Shown here one piece after another: positions 52,183 through 61,910 of a DNA stretch of 64,000 nt; position 1 is the stretch's first letter; each line of letters opens with the position of its first letter. Under the pieces are notes generated by a model. That model worked only from the letters and a program-made list of their open reading frames with translations, was not told where the DNA came from and did not search any database. This DNA comes from Phytophthora colocasiae (Eukaryota > Oomycota > Peronosporomycetes > Peronosporales > Peronosporaceae), in contig JAGKQI010000101.1 of the NCBI GenBank assembly GCA_018806915.1, forward strand, positions 62,001-126,000. The letters are read 5' to 3'. Both the position numbers and the translations under genes were made by a program.

Positions 52183-52223
52183 CTTGGTGTGTGGATTCTC
52201 CACTGGAGAATCCACACACCAAG
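52183..52223. repeat. 41-bp near-perfect palindrome
   Basis: Arms of 20 bp (52183-52202 and 52204-52223, beginning CTTGGTGTGTGG) are exact reverse complements around a single C. It lies 93 bp beyond MULE-3. The sequence carries the CTTGGTG motif of the MULE-3 ends. Confidence 0.92.
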
Positions 52224-52860
52224 CTGCTCCCTCTAAGGTAAAAAATCAAATATGGGCCGAGATAAAAGATGCTTGAATTACTCGGCATCTACTTATGCGT
52301 TGATAAAAAGTGAGACAGTTTCTGAAACGTCGCAAACCAGAGATTTTTTCTCAATTTTTTGTAGTAGCAGACCAATGAAATTAAGCTCATGCCCGTGGAG
52401 AAGAAAAAAATCGACTTAATCAGTTTACGGCCGAATTTAGTCTTGCTTTCAGTATTGAAAGCGCTGAGTGAGTGTCATTTTTGTGACCATTTGAGGTTTG
52501 GGTTATTCACCCTCAACTTTTATATTTCCACTTGTGATCAAGTTTCGACGGAAATTAACTTACGGAGGACAAACAGTAAAAGTCAAGTGACTGGCCAACA
52601 ATAGAAGCCCCTGCCGAAGAAGCCGACAAAGCGTAAACGAGTCGCAGTTGGGGGGAGGCTGTTTACCCATGAAGTGCTCCAGGAACTTGCTGAGGCTGGC
52701 ATCAAAAACCAAGTCGTCTAAGAAAGCTGTTACTACAACTGCAGGTAAAGGTGTAGAAGAGTACATGTAGCGCATATCACTTGTTCAGCTGTATTCTAAA
52801 CAACAAAATGTTAGTCGAGTGTCTTGCACAGTGAGGTTGAATAGATGCTTTACTTACCAA
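52224..52860. other. Intergenic, A+T-rich; no gene recognised
   Basis: Only short frames are present, such as 52389-52604. No domain or repeat structure was identified. Confidence 0.45.
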
Positions 52861-52985
52861 ATCAGTGCGGAGAATTAACGGGACTTGAACCCGCGACAAC
52901 CCTGCTCCCATAATGGGCCCTCAATAAGCTCGCCGCCAACCAGGTAGGCGGCTGATCTGTCATCGCCTGGAGCCATGACACCTCG
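52861..52985 (-). other. tRNA-like (SINE) remnant
   Basis: On the minus strand a T arm with a consensus B box (GCGGGTTCAAGTCCCG) is preceded by a CCCATTATGGG palindrome resembling a Met-type anticodon arm. The 5' half does not fold into a standard D arm or acceptor, so a tRNA-derived SINE fragment is more likely than a tRNA gene. Confidence 0.35.
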
Positions 52986-53284
52986 CGCCAAATTTACAAA
53001 TTTAATTTTTGAAGGTATTCGTATTTAGTGTGTTTTAGCCAATAAAGTACTTGCTCTGTGAAAAACTTCACGTGATTGGCAGTTAAAATACGGCCCTAAA
53101 TTGGTTGATGGCCCTAAATTGATGATTTACCTTATCCTTTGTGCCGAGCGCACCTATGTTGGATGTGTTGCTGCTGCAACGCCAAATCTTGGGATTGTGC
53201 TTGAGCCTCCAGTCAACACGCAAATGTGGCTCGCCACCGAGAACCTGCCGTAAGCTTTACCATGGACAGCCCAACCCGGCCGTA

Positions 53285-54193
53285 CAGTGCGCGCCAAATC
53301 GATAGGACCCCCCCTGAAAATGCCCATAACTCAGTCAGTTTTTATCATTTTAAGTTGCGGTTTTGACAGTAGATCCATAACACGGTAAGAAAGGACCTAC
53401 GGGCGTTTGTTTTAGCGTTTTTGCACCCTAAAGTATGGCTCCCATACAAAAAACTGTTTTTTTGCCAAACGACACAATTTAGGACCCCCATGCTTCAATA
53501 CAAATCCCTATACTAAATAAAACCCGCTCAAAATGATATGACTGGGGATTTGTATGGGGACATGTTCTAAACCTCTGTAGAGTGAAGGTGAGTGCATGTA
53601 TCATGACTCTGAATTACACAGAACATTGATAATAGATAAGTGCATATTTGGTAGAGAAGGCCATAACCATTGGCAGAGAGTTACAAAGTAATTGCTGGCA
53701 CTTTAACAGTCAGTCATTTAGTGGCTGTTTTTTAGCAAATCATAGTCAAAATGCGTTCAAATGTTAGAGACAAAATAATAATGTCGATTCCTTGCATAAG
53801 AACTCTCTAAAGCATATATGATCTCTACCAAATATGCACTTATCTATTATCAATGTTCTGTGTAATTCAGAGTCATGATACATGCACTCACCTTCACTCT
53901 ACAGAGGTTTAGAACATGTCCCCATACAAATCCCCAGTCATATCATTTTGAGCGGGTTTTATTTAGTATAGGGATTTCTATTGAAGCATGGGGGTCCTAA
54001 ATTGTGTCGTTTGGCAAAAAACAGTTTTTTGTATGGGAGCCATACTTTAGGGTGCAAAAACGCTAAAACAAACGCCCGTAGGTCCTTTCTTACCGTGTTA
54101 TGGATCTACTGTCAAAACCGCAACTTAAAATGATAAAAACTGACTGAGTTATGGGCATTTTCAGGGGGGGTCCTATCGATTTGGCGCGCACTG
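53285..54193. mobile_element. Foldback/MITE-like element with ~372-bp inverted arms
   Basis: Arms 53285-53657 and 53822-54193 are reverse complements with only one base substitution and one 1-base indel seen. They are separated by 164 bp. The ends begin CAGTGCGCGCC and are flanked by TA on each side (53283-53284; 54194-54195), as in Tc1/mariner-type elements. There is no coding capacity. A transcript across it would form a very long hairpin. Confidence 0.95.
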
Positions 54194-54195
54194 TA

Positions 54196-54899
54196 GCAGC
54201 GAGCACAACCAGAGAAATGCTCGCGGCAGACGTCCACCAACCAACATGACCGACTACTGGTATGGTCAGCACGAAAAATGGTGTTACACTGTATTACTCC
54301 TTGCTCCCTTGCTAGCCAGCGCGACAGCGTGGCACCACCGAGCGTTTGGTCCGCTGTCCAGCAAAGGCGGTGATTCGCGTCGTCCGAACACTCTTAATGC
54401 ACCCTTCCACACAACGAACAACACAGTGTGTTGAACACACTACAGTATACCTTATATGCATGCTGAATGATCTTCTCCTTGCTAAAAAACCCTTGCTCGA
54501 AGCTTTGCATGTGCAATTACCATGCAGTGCAGTGCAGTGCATTGCCAAAGTTTAGCATTGCGAGCAAGTGCGGTCCGCCGTAGCCGCCGACCCTGAGGTC
54601 CGGCGTCCTAGGGGAACTGGCCCGTTTTTGGCTAAAAACCTCATGTTTTGCCTGAGGTTTTTCTCCCCTTCTCCCCTGCTACTCGGGACTCATTTAAGCG
54701 GAAGGCGAGCGCCCCGAGAAGAACGAGACGTCTCCTAAAGCGGCTCGAGCAGCAGCCGACAGCAGCGCACGTACGTACCCGTCGCTGCGAGCGCGATCTC
54801 CGCTTGGCACCTGAGACTCACCCGCTTTCCCGGCGCATTTTGGTGGCGTGTAGAGCTAGAAAAAGAGCATCGAAGAGAGTGCACAAGGTCTAGGCCATC
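54196..54899. promoter_or_regulatory. Upstream region of the PDZ gene
   Basis: No gene was recognised. A stem-loop (AAAAACCTCA / TGAGGTTTTT, 54634-54662) lies here. ACTCATTTAAGCG at about 54688-54700 resembles the oomycete initiator and would give a leader of about 200 bases to the ATG at 54900. Confidence 0.35.
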
Positions 54900-57800
54900 A
54901 TGGAGTACGAGGTAACGTGGGGCGACGGTCCACTGGGTCTGACGCTCCGTCCCGATCTGGGAGAAGACATGCCGCCCGTGGTGGGACGCATCACCCGCCA
55001 GGACTCGGCCGCGGCCCTGGCCAAAGTGGCGGTGGGTCACATGCTCGTAAGCATCAACGGTATGGACACGGCTCGCCAGGGCTACGACCACGTGGTCACG
55101 ACACTACAGAAGATCCCGCGTCCAGCTACGCTGCGCTTCCGTGTACCTCGCGCTATGACGGGCGGCACTAGCGCCTATCGCGACCCGTCGCGTAGCTCCT
55201 CGCGTCGTAGCCGTGGCTCCACGAGCACGACGTGGTCAGAGTCGTCCAAGTCTCCGTCGAATGCTAGTACCACCACGCGTAGACGCGAGCAGTACACGGT
55301 GGTGTGGACGGAAGGCCCGCTGGGCATGATCCTCCGACCTGATGATGATGACTGCCACGTTCCATGCATCCGAAAGATCACGGGTAAAGGCGCCGGTACG
55401 GGCATGGAGCGAGCTACAGTGGGGGACGTTCTAGTCGCAGTAAACGGCCAAGAAACTAAGCCCCTGGGTTTCCGCAGCACGATCTCTTTACTGAAGACCA
55501 TTCGCAAGCCGGCGGTGCTCAAGTTCAAACGTATGGGCCGTCGCATCTCGCGTAAACGATCTTCGCAAGAATCTCCTGGTGGCAGTCGCAGTGTGAGCGG
55601 CATTCCGAGTGATATTGGATCATATGACATTGTGTGGCGGGAGGGAGACCTTGGTCTCAAACTGAAACCTGGATACCGCGATGTCCCGGTTCTTAGTAAG
55701 CTCACAGGAAAGGGCAACGCAAGCGGTCTGCAAAATGCGCAGGTTGGCGATGAGCTCGTGTCAGTGAACGGTACGGCAGTTGAAGGTGAGGCTTATCAGG
55801 ATACGTTGCGGATGCTCAAACATTCGCCGAAGCCGGCAGTTTTGCGCTTCCGCCCAGGAAAGACCCGTCGTGAGTCAATGATGTCGGTAGCATCCGTAAC
55901 ATCAGTGCGCTCAAATCCTGGCACACAGCGTGAGGTAACCAATGTTGCGAGCCGCCAGCACGTACCTTTATACGATTCCAATACTGTTCCTCCTGAACCC
56001 GTTGGACCACCACCAGCCAGGAGTTCTCGGACCGAGCGCGAGCGCACTGAGCGTACAGATCGCGACCGCTCTGACCGTGAGCGACAAAAGCGGAAGAAAC
56101 GTATTCCGCTTGACGTGGCCCGTGAATTGGTGGCAGCATCGCAAGGATCGGACTTGGACCACGCCATTTTTGCTGGCATTCCTATTACTGCTATTGAAGA
56201 AGGATCAAAGGAAGCGCATCTGTTGCGTGTTCAGGCTAAGCTTTGCATTTCAAACCAGGCCAAGGCTGAGCGGAACACGCCTGCCAAAGAGGCACTATCG
56301 CGCGCAGAGCAAGAGGCAAAGGTGCTCCAGGAGGCGTTGGAGAAGGTGAAAAATCAGGCTAAAAAGTATGAAGAAATCCTCGAAGCGCAGTCGCGCGAGC
56401 GCGTGCTTGCTTTGGCTGTGCGACACAAGCCTGAAGAGGTGGTGAAACGCCAGAACAACGTGATTCATGAGCTGGCTGGCGTCATTTCGGGTTTCAAGCG
56501 CGATTCTTACACTGACGTTGACATTGTGCCGCCTGTGATTGAGGAGAACGAACACGTGCAGAAGATTATGGACGACTTACAAAATGTAATGAGCATACCG
56601 GTGGTTGTTCCTACGGCAAAGTTCTGTGCTGAGTGCGGCACCACGGAGAATGAATCCAAGCTTGATATGGACGATGATGGCGAATATTACTGCAAGGACT
56701 GTTGGGACAAGTTCCTTAACCTTGGCGGGTCTGCTCCGGTTCCAGCACCGACAGCTGATGAACCAGCACCAGTGGTGGAGCCTGAAGTACCAGCCCCAAC
56801 GCCAGTAGAGGAGCCTGCTCCGCCATCACCGCCAACTCCGGCTCCTATTGAAGTAGAAGATGAAATCCCGCCTGTGTCTTTGCATGATGCACCGGCGCGC
56901 TCTGCGGGCCGCATGACTATCGAAGATCGTGAGGCCGAAGAGCAAAAGGCGCGCATGGAAGCAGAGCGCAAACTGATGGAGATTAAGGAGCTTCGTCGCT
57001 CAGGATCTATGATGCCGGAGAGACCGCACAAGAACAATTCAGACCGTTCTCGGCGCGAGCGTCGCGGTCTGGAAGAACTTGCTCAGGCGCTGCTTGAAGA
57101 AGAAGAGCGGGCTCGTGCGGAAGGAAACCTTGGTCTAGCCAAGAAGCTGAGTGCTCAGCGTGCGCGTACTATGGCTGAGGCAGCTGGTGAAAACCCGCAT
57201 CCGGGTATGGCACCGTTCTCTTCGATGGGTAACTTGCTGGCTAACCATGACTCAGAGTTTAGTAACGGACACGGTAGCCCTACAAAGGCTTCACCTGTGG
57301 TCGACACACCGTTGGCATTGAGTCGCTCGATCAGTGCGGACTCGACCTTGCCTCCTCCGGTGCCAGTGTCAGTGTCACCAGCCACTTCTCCTGAGCCAAT
57401 GCCGTCTCCTGTTGCCAACCATCATCACGAGGTGGCAGCAGCAGCGGTCGGGGCTACAGCGGCAGCTGCAGCTATTGGCATTGCCATGGATTGCCCAGGC
57501 TCACCAACCACAACTGCTGACGCCACAGCATCTTCGTCTGGTGGTAACGACTACGCTGACGTGAACTCGGACGAGGAGGCTGAAGATCAGATGCATATGA
57601 GTGACGAGGAAGACGTGCTGCGTGAGGTGGAGGAGAAGAACTTTGCGCTGGCACGGCAGTTGGACGAGGCTCACAGCGTCATTGAGCGTGCGCGTATGTC
57701 TATTAGCATGTCCGGAGACGACGACGATGATGAGTCCAACGACGACGGGCTGAGCGAGGAGCAGATTAGTTTATTTAAGAAACTAACGAGTCAGGCGGAC

Positions 57801-57917
57801 GAGCGCATGTCCATGGTGGATCGCCTACACCCGCAAGACGACTCGGATTCGGATTCGGACTCAGACTCGGGCGAGGAAGAGGAAGAGGAGGAGGAAGATG
57901 AAGGCGTGTGGATTTAA
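54900..57917 (+). CDS. Triple-PDZ scaffold protein with coiled coil and acidic tail
   Basis: The 1005-aa intronless protein has three PDZ domains at about 1-81, 128-212 and 240-320. Each starts with a G(P/D)LG(L/M) carboxylate-binding loop (EGPLGMILRP, EGDLGLKLKP) and has a VG(D/H)xLVSxNG core. Ser/Arg-rich linkers, a coiled coil (about 455-500), a four-Cys module (CAECGTTE...YYCKDCWDKF, about 575-605), a Pro-rich stretch, a second charged helix (about 680-760), an Ala-rich segment and an Asp/Ser/Glu tail ending VWI follow. It is predicted to be a cytoplasmic scaffold binding C-terminal peptides; partners are unknown. Confidence 0.9.
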   Translation: MEYEVTWGDGPLGLTLRPDLGEDMPPVVGRITRQDSAAALAKVAVGHMLVSINGMDTARQGYDHVVTTLQKIPRPATLRFRVPRAMTGGTSAYRDPSRSSSRRSRGSTSTTWSESSKSPSNASTTTRRREQYTVVWTEGPLGMILRPDDDDCHVPCIRKITGKGAGTGMERATVGDVLVAVNGQETKPLGFRSTISLLKTIRKPAVLKFKRMGRRISRKRSSQESPGGSRSVSGIPSDIGSYDIVWREGDLGLKLKPGYRDVPVLSKLTGKGNASGLQNAQVGDELVSVNGTAVEGEAYQDTLRMLKHSPKPAVLRFRPGKTRRESMMSVASVTSVRSNPGTQREVTNVASRQHVPLYDSNTVPPEPVGPPPARSSRTERERTERTDRDRSDRERQKRKKRIPLDVARELVAASQGSDLDHAIFAGIPITAIEEGSKEAHLLRVQAKLCISNQAKAERNTPAKEALSRAEQEAKVLQEALEKVKNQAKKYEEILEAQSRERVLALAVRHKPEEVVKRQNNVIHELAGVISGFKRDSYTDVDIVPPVIEENEHVQKIMDDLQNVMSIPVVVPTAKFCAECGTTENESKLDMDDDGEYYCKDCWDKFLNLGGSAPVPAPTADEPAPVVEPEVPAPTPVEEPAPPSPPTPAPIEVEDEIPPVSLHDAPARSAGRMTIEDREAEEQKARMEAERKLMEIKELRRSGSMMPERPHKNNSDRSRRERRGLEELAQALLEEEERARAEGNLGLAKKLSAQRARTMAEAAGENPHPGMAPFSSMGNLLANHDSEFSNGHGSPTKASPVVDTPLALSRSISADSTLPPPVPVSVSPATSPEPMPSPVANHHHEVAAAAVGATAAAAAIGIAMDCPGSPTTTADATASSSGGNDYADVNSDEEAEDQMHMSDEEDVLREVEEKNFALARQLDEAHSVIERARMSISMSGDDDDDESNDDGLSEEQISLFKKLTSQADERMSMVDRLHPQDDSDSDSDSDSGEEEEEEEEDEGVWI

Positions 57918-58361
57918 TTCCGTGGACTAGTAGCAGCAACAGCGGCGGATATCCTCACGAATTCGTTGGCTGGCAAACGGGAGGGCAGACTGGCGACCAT
58001 GCAGCGCCTGTACAAACAAGTGAGCGAGCGAGCAGCCACCCCTCGACTTAGATTTGGCGGCTTCGCGTTGCTGTCTAGGAAGCAGCAGCGGCTCGACTAG
58101 GGATCCGCGTCTCGCTGTCCTCCCGTAGTGGTGTTAATGCCTAGTATGTGAGTAGCTTTAGCCTTTTACCTTCTTCCGCGTATCGTCGCGTCTAATAAGA
58201 CAAAGAGAATGCCTTCATATTCGCATGTGTCTTCTTCCAACATGACTTTGAGCTAGTCGACCTCACGTTGAAGTAACACTTGGTGTACGTCACCTAAATA
58301 CAAGCATATGATTGGTTGAAACTCTCTCCCCCTTCTTGACACTCAAAAACTTCCCGCCTCC
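57918..58361. other. Intergenic region between PDZ and CLPTM1 genes
   Basis: No coding sequence was recognised. It includes the 3' UTR of the PDZ gene and, near its right end, a pyrimidine-rich stretch (CTCTCTCCCCCTTC) about 35 bp before the CLPTM1 start. Confidence 0.5.
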
Positions 58362-60332
58362 ATGGCTGACGCCCCTGTTGCTGCCGGTGCCGATGGCGCT
58401 GCAGCGCCCGCACAGGAGAGCTTCATGGACCGCCTGTGGCCCATGCTGCGCATGCTCTTCATCTACTACACGATCACGTCCGTCATGAACATGTTCGCGC
58501 CGCAGCCGCACCGGAACACGCAGCCCAAGGTCCAGGACACCGTCACCGCCCCCAATGCGGGTAACTCGAATAGTGGCCCCCACTCCCCCGCGCAACTGCA
58601 TCTTTTGCGCAATTCCTTCCACCTTGGTGACCCAATTAATCTCAGAGTGTATGTCTCTCCTGACCAACACTTTTCCTTTGCCGACGCGGAAGACTCCGCT
58701 GCGGTGCAGAAGGAACAAGAGGCGCTGCGCTGGTTCGAGAACGCGCTCACGTATGACAACACGCCCAATGCTGAGCGTGAGGACGGGACGTGGGTTCGAC
58801 AGATGAACGTGTCGGTGGACGACCACCTCCTCTCTAATGGCTCACTGTATGCGCACGTGTTCGTGACCAAGGACGGCTTCTCCCCCAATCCGACAGACAG
58901 CACGTACGACGCTATGAGTTCTATTCACCGCACGGTAGAACTTACAGCCTTTCGTCCACCACCGAAGATCGTCAAGAAGCGAAATCTACTGGAGAGCCGC
59001 TCGGCTGAAGAGCAGGAGGAGAAAGAGGAGGAGCAACAACTCGTTAGTGCCGACTCGGATGTGTACATCTCCATGTGGAAACCCTCGTTCTACGTGAATG
59101 TGGTGCTGGACCACACTTCGTACTCGTCCAGACAGCCACCTCCGCCTTTTGTGTCTACAGAGATGGATGTTGATAAGGAGGCGGGGTTGTACTCTCCCGT
59201 GCTGTTCGTGAACGAGTTCTGGCTGCTGGAGGAGCACTTGATCCCTGTGAACGATACGCTGGCGGCTTTGCCGCTGGAGATCTCGTTCTACCCACTGCCC
59301 ATGTATAAGTACGCGCTGTACACGCAGATGGAGCAGAACTTCCGCAACCAGGAGGCCACAGGCGCGTCTTCAAAACGTGACACGGACAACATGAAGAGCA
59401 TGTTTATTGAGACCAACCCGTACCTCCTGGCAGTGACAATGGTTGTGTCGTTGCTGCACTCGCTCTTCGATTTCCTGGCGTTCAAGAATGACGTGAGCTT
59501 CTGGAAGAACCAGAAATCGCTCGCTGGTTTGTCGCTACGTACGATCGTGCTGAACACGTTCTTCCAGCTTGTGATCTTCTTGTATCTAATGGACAACGAC
59601 ACCTCGTGGCTGATTTTGGTGCAGTCAGGAATTGGCCTTGTCATTGAAGTGTGGAAGATCAAAAAGGCTGTTGTCGTTTCTCGTGATGCTGACAACAAAC
59701 TCGTGGTGTCGGGTGTGGAGAGCTACGAGGAATCACCGACTGCTGAGCATGACCGCGTGGCTGTGGCCCACCTATCGTACGTTTTGTATCCGCTGATTGT
59801 CGGTCAGGCAGCGTACACGCTCGTATATGGTGTTCACAAGAGCTGGTACTCGTGGGTAATTTCAAGCTTGACCAGCTTCGTATACGCGTTCGGCTTCATC
59901 ATGATGACGCCTCAACTGTACATCAACTACAAGCTCAAGTCGGTGGCTCACTTGCCGTGGCGTGCCATGGTGTACAAATCTCTGAACACGTTCATCGACG
60001 ATCTCTTTGCCTTTGTGATTAAGATGCCGTGGATGCACCGTCTGAGCTGTTTCCGTGACGACCTCATCTTCTTCATCTACCTATACCAACGGTGGAAATA
60101 CCCAGTGGATGCTAAGCGCACGAATGAGTTTGGCCAAGGTCCCACTGAAGAGGAAGAGGCTTCTAATACTATCGAAGGTACTGCAGCGCTTCCTGCCGCA
60201 GAAGCTGTAGCTGCTGCCGTAGACGCAACAGAGAAAATCCCACCCCCACCTTCTTCTCCACCATCGACAGAATATCTGATGTCCAAGCGTGCCAACACTC
60301 TGGAGGAAGAGGCTCCGAAGTCAGAGCAATAA
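58362..60332 (+). CDS. CLPTM1: CLPTM1-family multi-pass membrane protein
   Basis: The 656-aa product has an Ala-rich N-terminus and a first hydrophobic helix (LWPMLRMLFIYYTITSVMNMF). A large lumenal domain (about 70-350) includes PINLRVYVS, WKPSFYVNVVLDHT and LPLEISFYPLPMYKYALYTQME. A cluster of membrane helices follows (about 360-560) with KNDVSFWKN and QLYINYKLKSVAHLPWRAMVYKSLNTFIDDLFAFVIKMP-type CLPTM1 signatures. The cytosolic tail is acidic and Pro-rich. Family members act in ER/surface trafficking and as lipid scramblases (CLPTM1L). It is intronless. Confidence 0.95.
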   Translation: MADAPVAAGADGAAAPAQESFMDRLWPMLRMLFIYYTITSVMNMFAPQPHRNTQPKVQDTVTAPNAGNSNSGPHSPAQLHLLRNSFHLGDPINLRVYVSPDQHFSFADAEDSAAVQKEQEALRWFENALTYDNTPNAEREDGTWVRQMNVSVDDHLLSNGSLYAHVFVTKDGFSPNPTDSTYDAMSSIHRTVELTAFRPPPKIVKKRNLLESRSAEEQEEKEEEQQLVSADSDVYISMWKPSFYVNVVLDHTSYSSRQPPPPFVSTEMDVDKEAGLYSPVLFVNEFWLLEEHLIPVNDTLAALPLEISFYPLPMYKYALYTQMEQNFRNQEATGASSKRDTDNMKSMFIETNPYLLAVTMVVSLLHSLFDFLAFKNDVSFWKNQKSLAGLSLRTIVLNTFFQLVIFLYLMDNDTSWLILVQSGIGLVIEVWKIKKAVVVSRDADNKLVVSGVESYEESPTAEHDRVAVAHLSYVLYPLIVGQAAYTLVYGVHKSWYSWVISSLTSFVYAFGFIMMTPQLYINYKLKSVAHLPWRAMVYKSLNTFIDDLFAFVIKMPWMHRLSCFRDDLIFFIYLYQRWKYPVDAKRTNEFGQGPTEEEEASNTIEGTAALPAAEAVAAAVDATEKIPPPPSSPPSTEYLMSKRANTLEEEAPKSEQ

Positions 60333-60447
60333 CTTTCATTTCAGCAGCGATGGGAGATAGATAGAAGCAACAGTGTCAGCAAACTCTGCAGGCACATGTA
60401 GATTTTGAACCATGTTACCATGTATCAACAGCTTCAACTCCGTCAGT

Positions 60448-60456
60448 ATTAGCCAA
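60448..60456 (+). promoter_or_regulatory. CCAAT box upstream of the LRR gene
   Basis: AGCCAATCAG lies about 65 bp before the preferred ATG at 60517, with an initiator-like CCATTTCGC between. This supports 60517 over the ATG at 60412. Confidence 0.4.
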
Positions 60457-60516
60457 TCAGCTTCCCGCAAATTGTATCTTGAAGGGTCAGACTCGACTCG
60501 ACCATTTCGCTCCACC

Positions 60517-61909
60517 ATGCTCGACTTGTCTTCAGGTCTCGTTCCTGGTGGCAAGGAACCGGCCTTAGATGACGATGCGGACATCGATATCTCTCGTCTA
60601 TCTGCTGTTGACCGTGAGGCCATAATGGCACGTGTGACGCCCGACGACAGTACACCTCCAGATGCTTTTGCACTTGCTCAAAATGAGATCCGTCGTGAGG
60701 TACAAAGCGCTTAAAGTACAACTACTGCCAATATACAATTGCTTCATTATATTATCTTGTATGTAGATGATCGATCGAGGTATCCAGCCAAAAGGTTTCT
60801 ACAACGACGACGCTGCTCGACTGCAGGAAGAATTCAATCGAGAACATGTGTCCGACAAGGAGTCCCGTATGCAGCAGAAGCTTCAGTTCGCAGCCAAGAG
60901 TTATCTGCGTGAGACTGTTCATAGACGCAGGTTGGAGCGCGAGAAAGAAGTGCGTGAAGAAGTGGAGGAGATCGCCAAGAACCCACAACTGGAAGTGTGG
61001 CTGGGGCTGGCCAAGGCGGACGAAACTCCGAAACATGCAGATTTACGTGTGAGTACCATCGGAGCACGTGCTCTTTGTAAGACTTTAGCGTTCACCCACT
61101 CGTTGCGGTCGCTTAATCTGGGCCGAAATGGCCTGGACGATGCTACTGGCAAGTGGTTGGCGCTACTTCTCAAGCGCAACACTTCGCTGCGGCGTCTCGA
61201 ACTGGAGAGCAATTGTCTAGGACCATTAGCAGCGAAAGATCTGGCAGAAGCTTTGAGTTCCAACGAAAGCCTCGAGTATATGAACTTAGAGAGCAATCCG
61301 CTGACAGACGAAGAGAAGGACTTTACTGGAGTGGCAGCACTAGGGAATATGTTGAGCAAGAACAAGACGTTGCGGACGTTGAATTTGTGGCGAACGCGGC
61401 TCGGAGTGAAAGGAGGGAAGCATTTGGCATTGGGGATAGCTCGTAACAACTCGTTAGTGTGCTTGGATGTGGGCAACAACCGCATTGGCGCGCCTGATGC
61501 TGTTGCTCTTGATGTGAAGCTCAAGAAGAATCGCGTCCTGTTTGAGCAGCAGCAACTGCAGCAGATGAAGTTCCGTGAGGCACAGGGACATGCGGCGGAG
61601 AAAGAGCGCGAGCGGCAGGACAAACTGGCGAAAAAACAAGAAGACGTACGTTGGAGTTGGCTGGTGATACTCGCATGACTTCAGTTCTTAACAATTCTGC
61701 TATTTTATTAGGAGGAATGGATGGAGAAACGTAAACAGGAGCGCGAGCAGGACCGCGCACTACTTGAAGAAGAACGACAGCGAGGAATCAAGATCGAGGA
61801 GGACCGGCAGCGGCAAATCGCAGCTCGCAAAGCTGCAGAATTTGCAGCCAAGGCGGAGATGGAGAAGAAGAAAAAGAAAAAGGGAGGAGCCAAGAAGAAG
61901 AAGAAGTAG
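60517..61909 (+). CDS. Leucine-rich-repeat protein with coiled coil and Lys-rich tail
   Basis: Exons are 60517-60699, 60767-61645 and 61712-61909, with introns of 67 and 66 bp (GTACAA...TGTAG; GTACGT...TTAG) in consistent phase, giving 419 aa. The in-frame ATG at 60412 would give 454 aa. An N-terminal helical region with many charges precedes about five ribonuclease-inhibitor-type LRRs (about 174-300; LRSLNLGRNGLDD, LRRLELESNCLG, LRTLNLWRTRLG). A long charged coiled coil and a C-terminal poly-Lys tail follow. It may be a cytoskeletal or axonemal scaffold, since it ends one base from the DRC9 gene, but no function can be assigned. Confidence 0.85.
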
Positions 61910-61910
61910 A

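Noticed and set aside
52861..52985. Functional tRNA-Met
   Set aside because: The T arm and B box look good, but the acceptor and D arm do not form; kept only as a tRNA-like remnant.
54520..54545. Short CAGTG tandem repeats
   Set aside because: Only a few units; simple low-complexity sequence without further structure.
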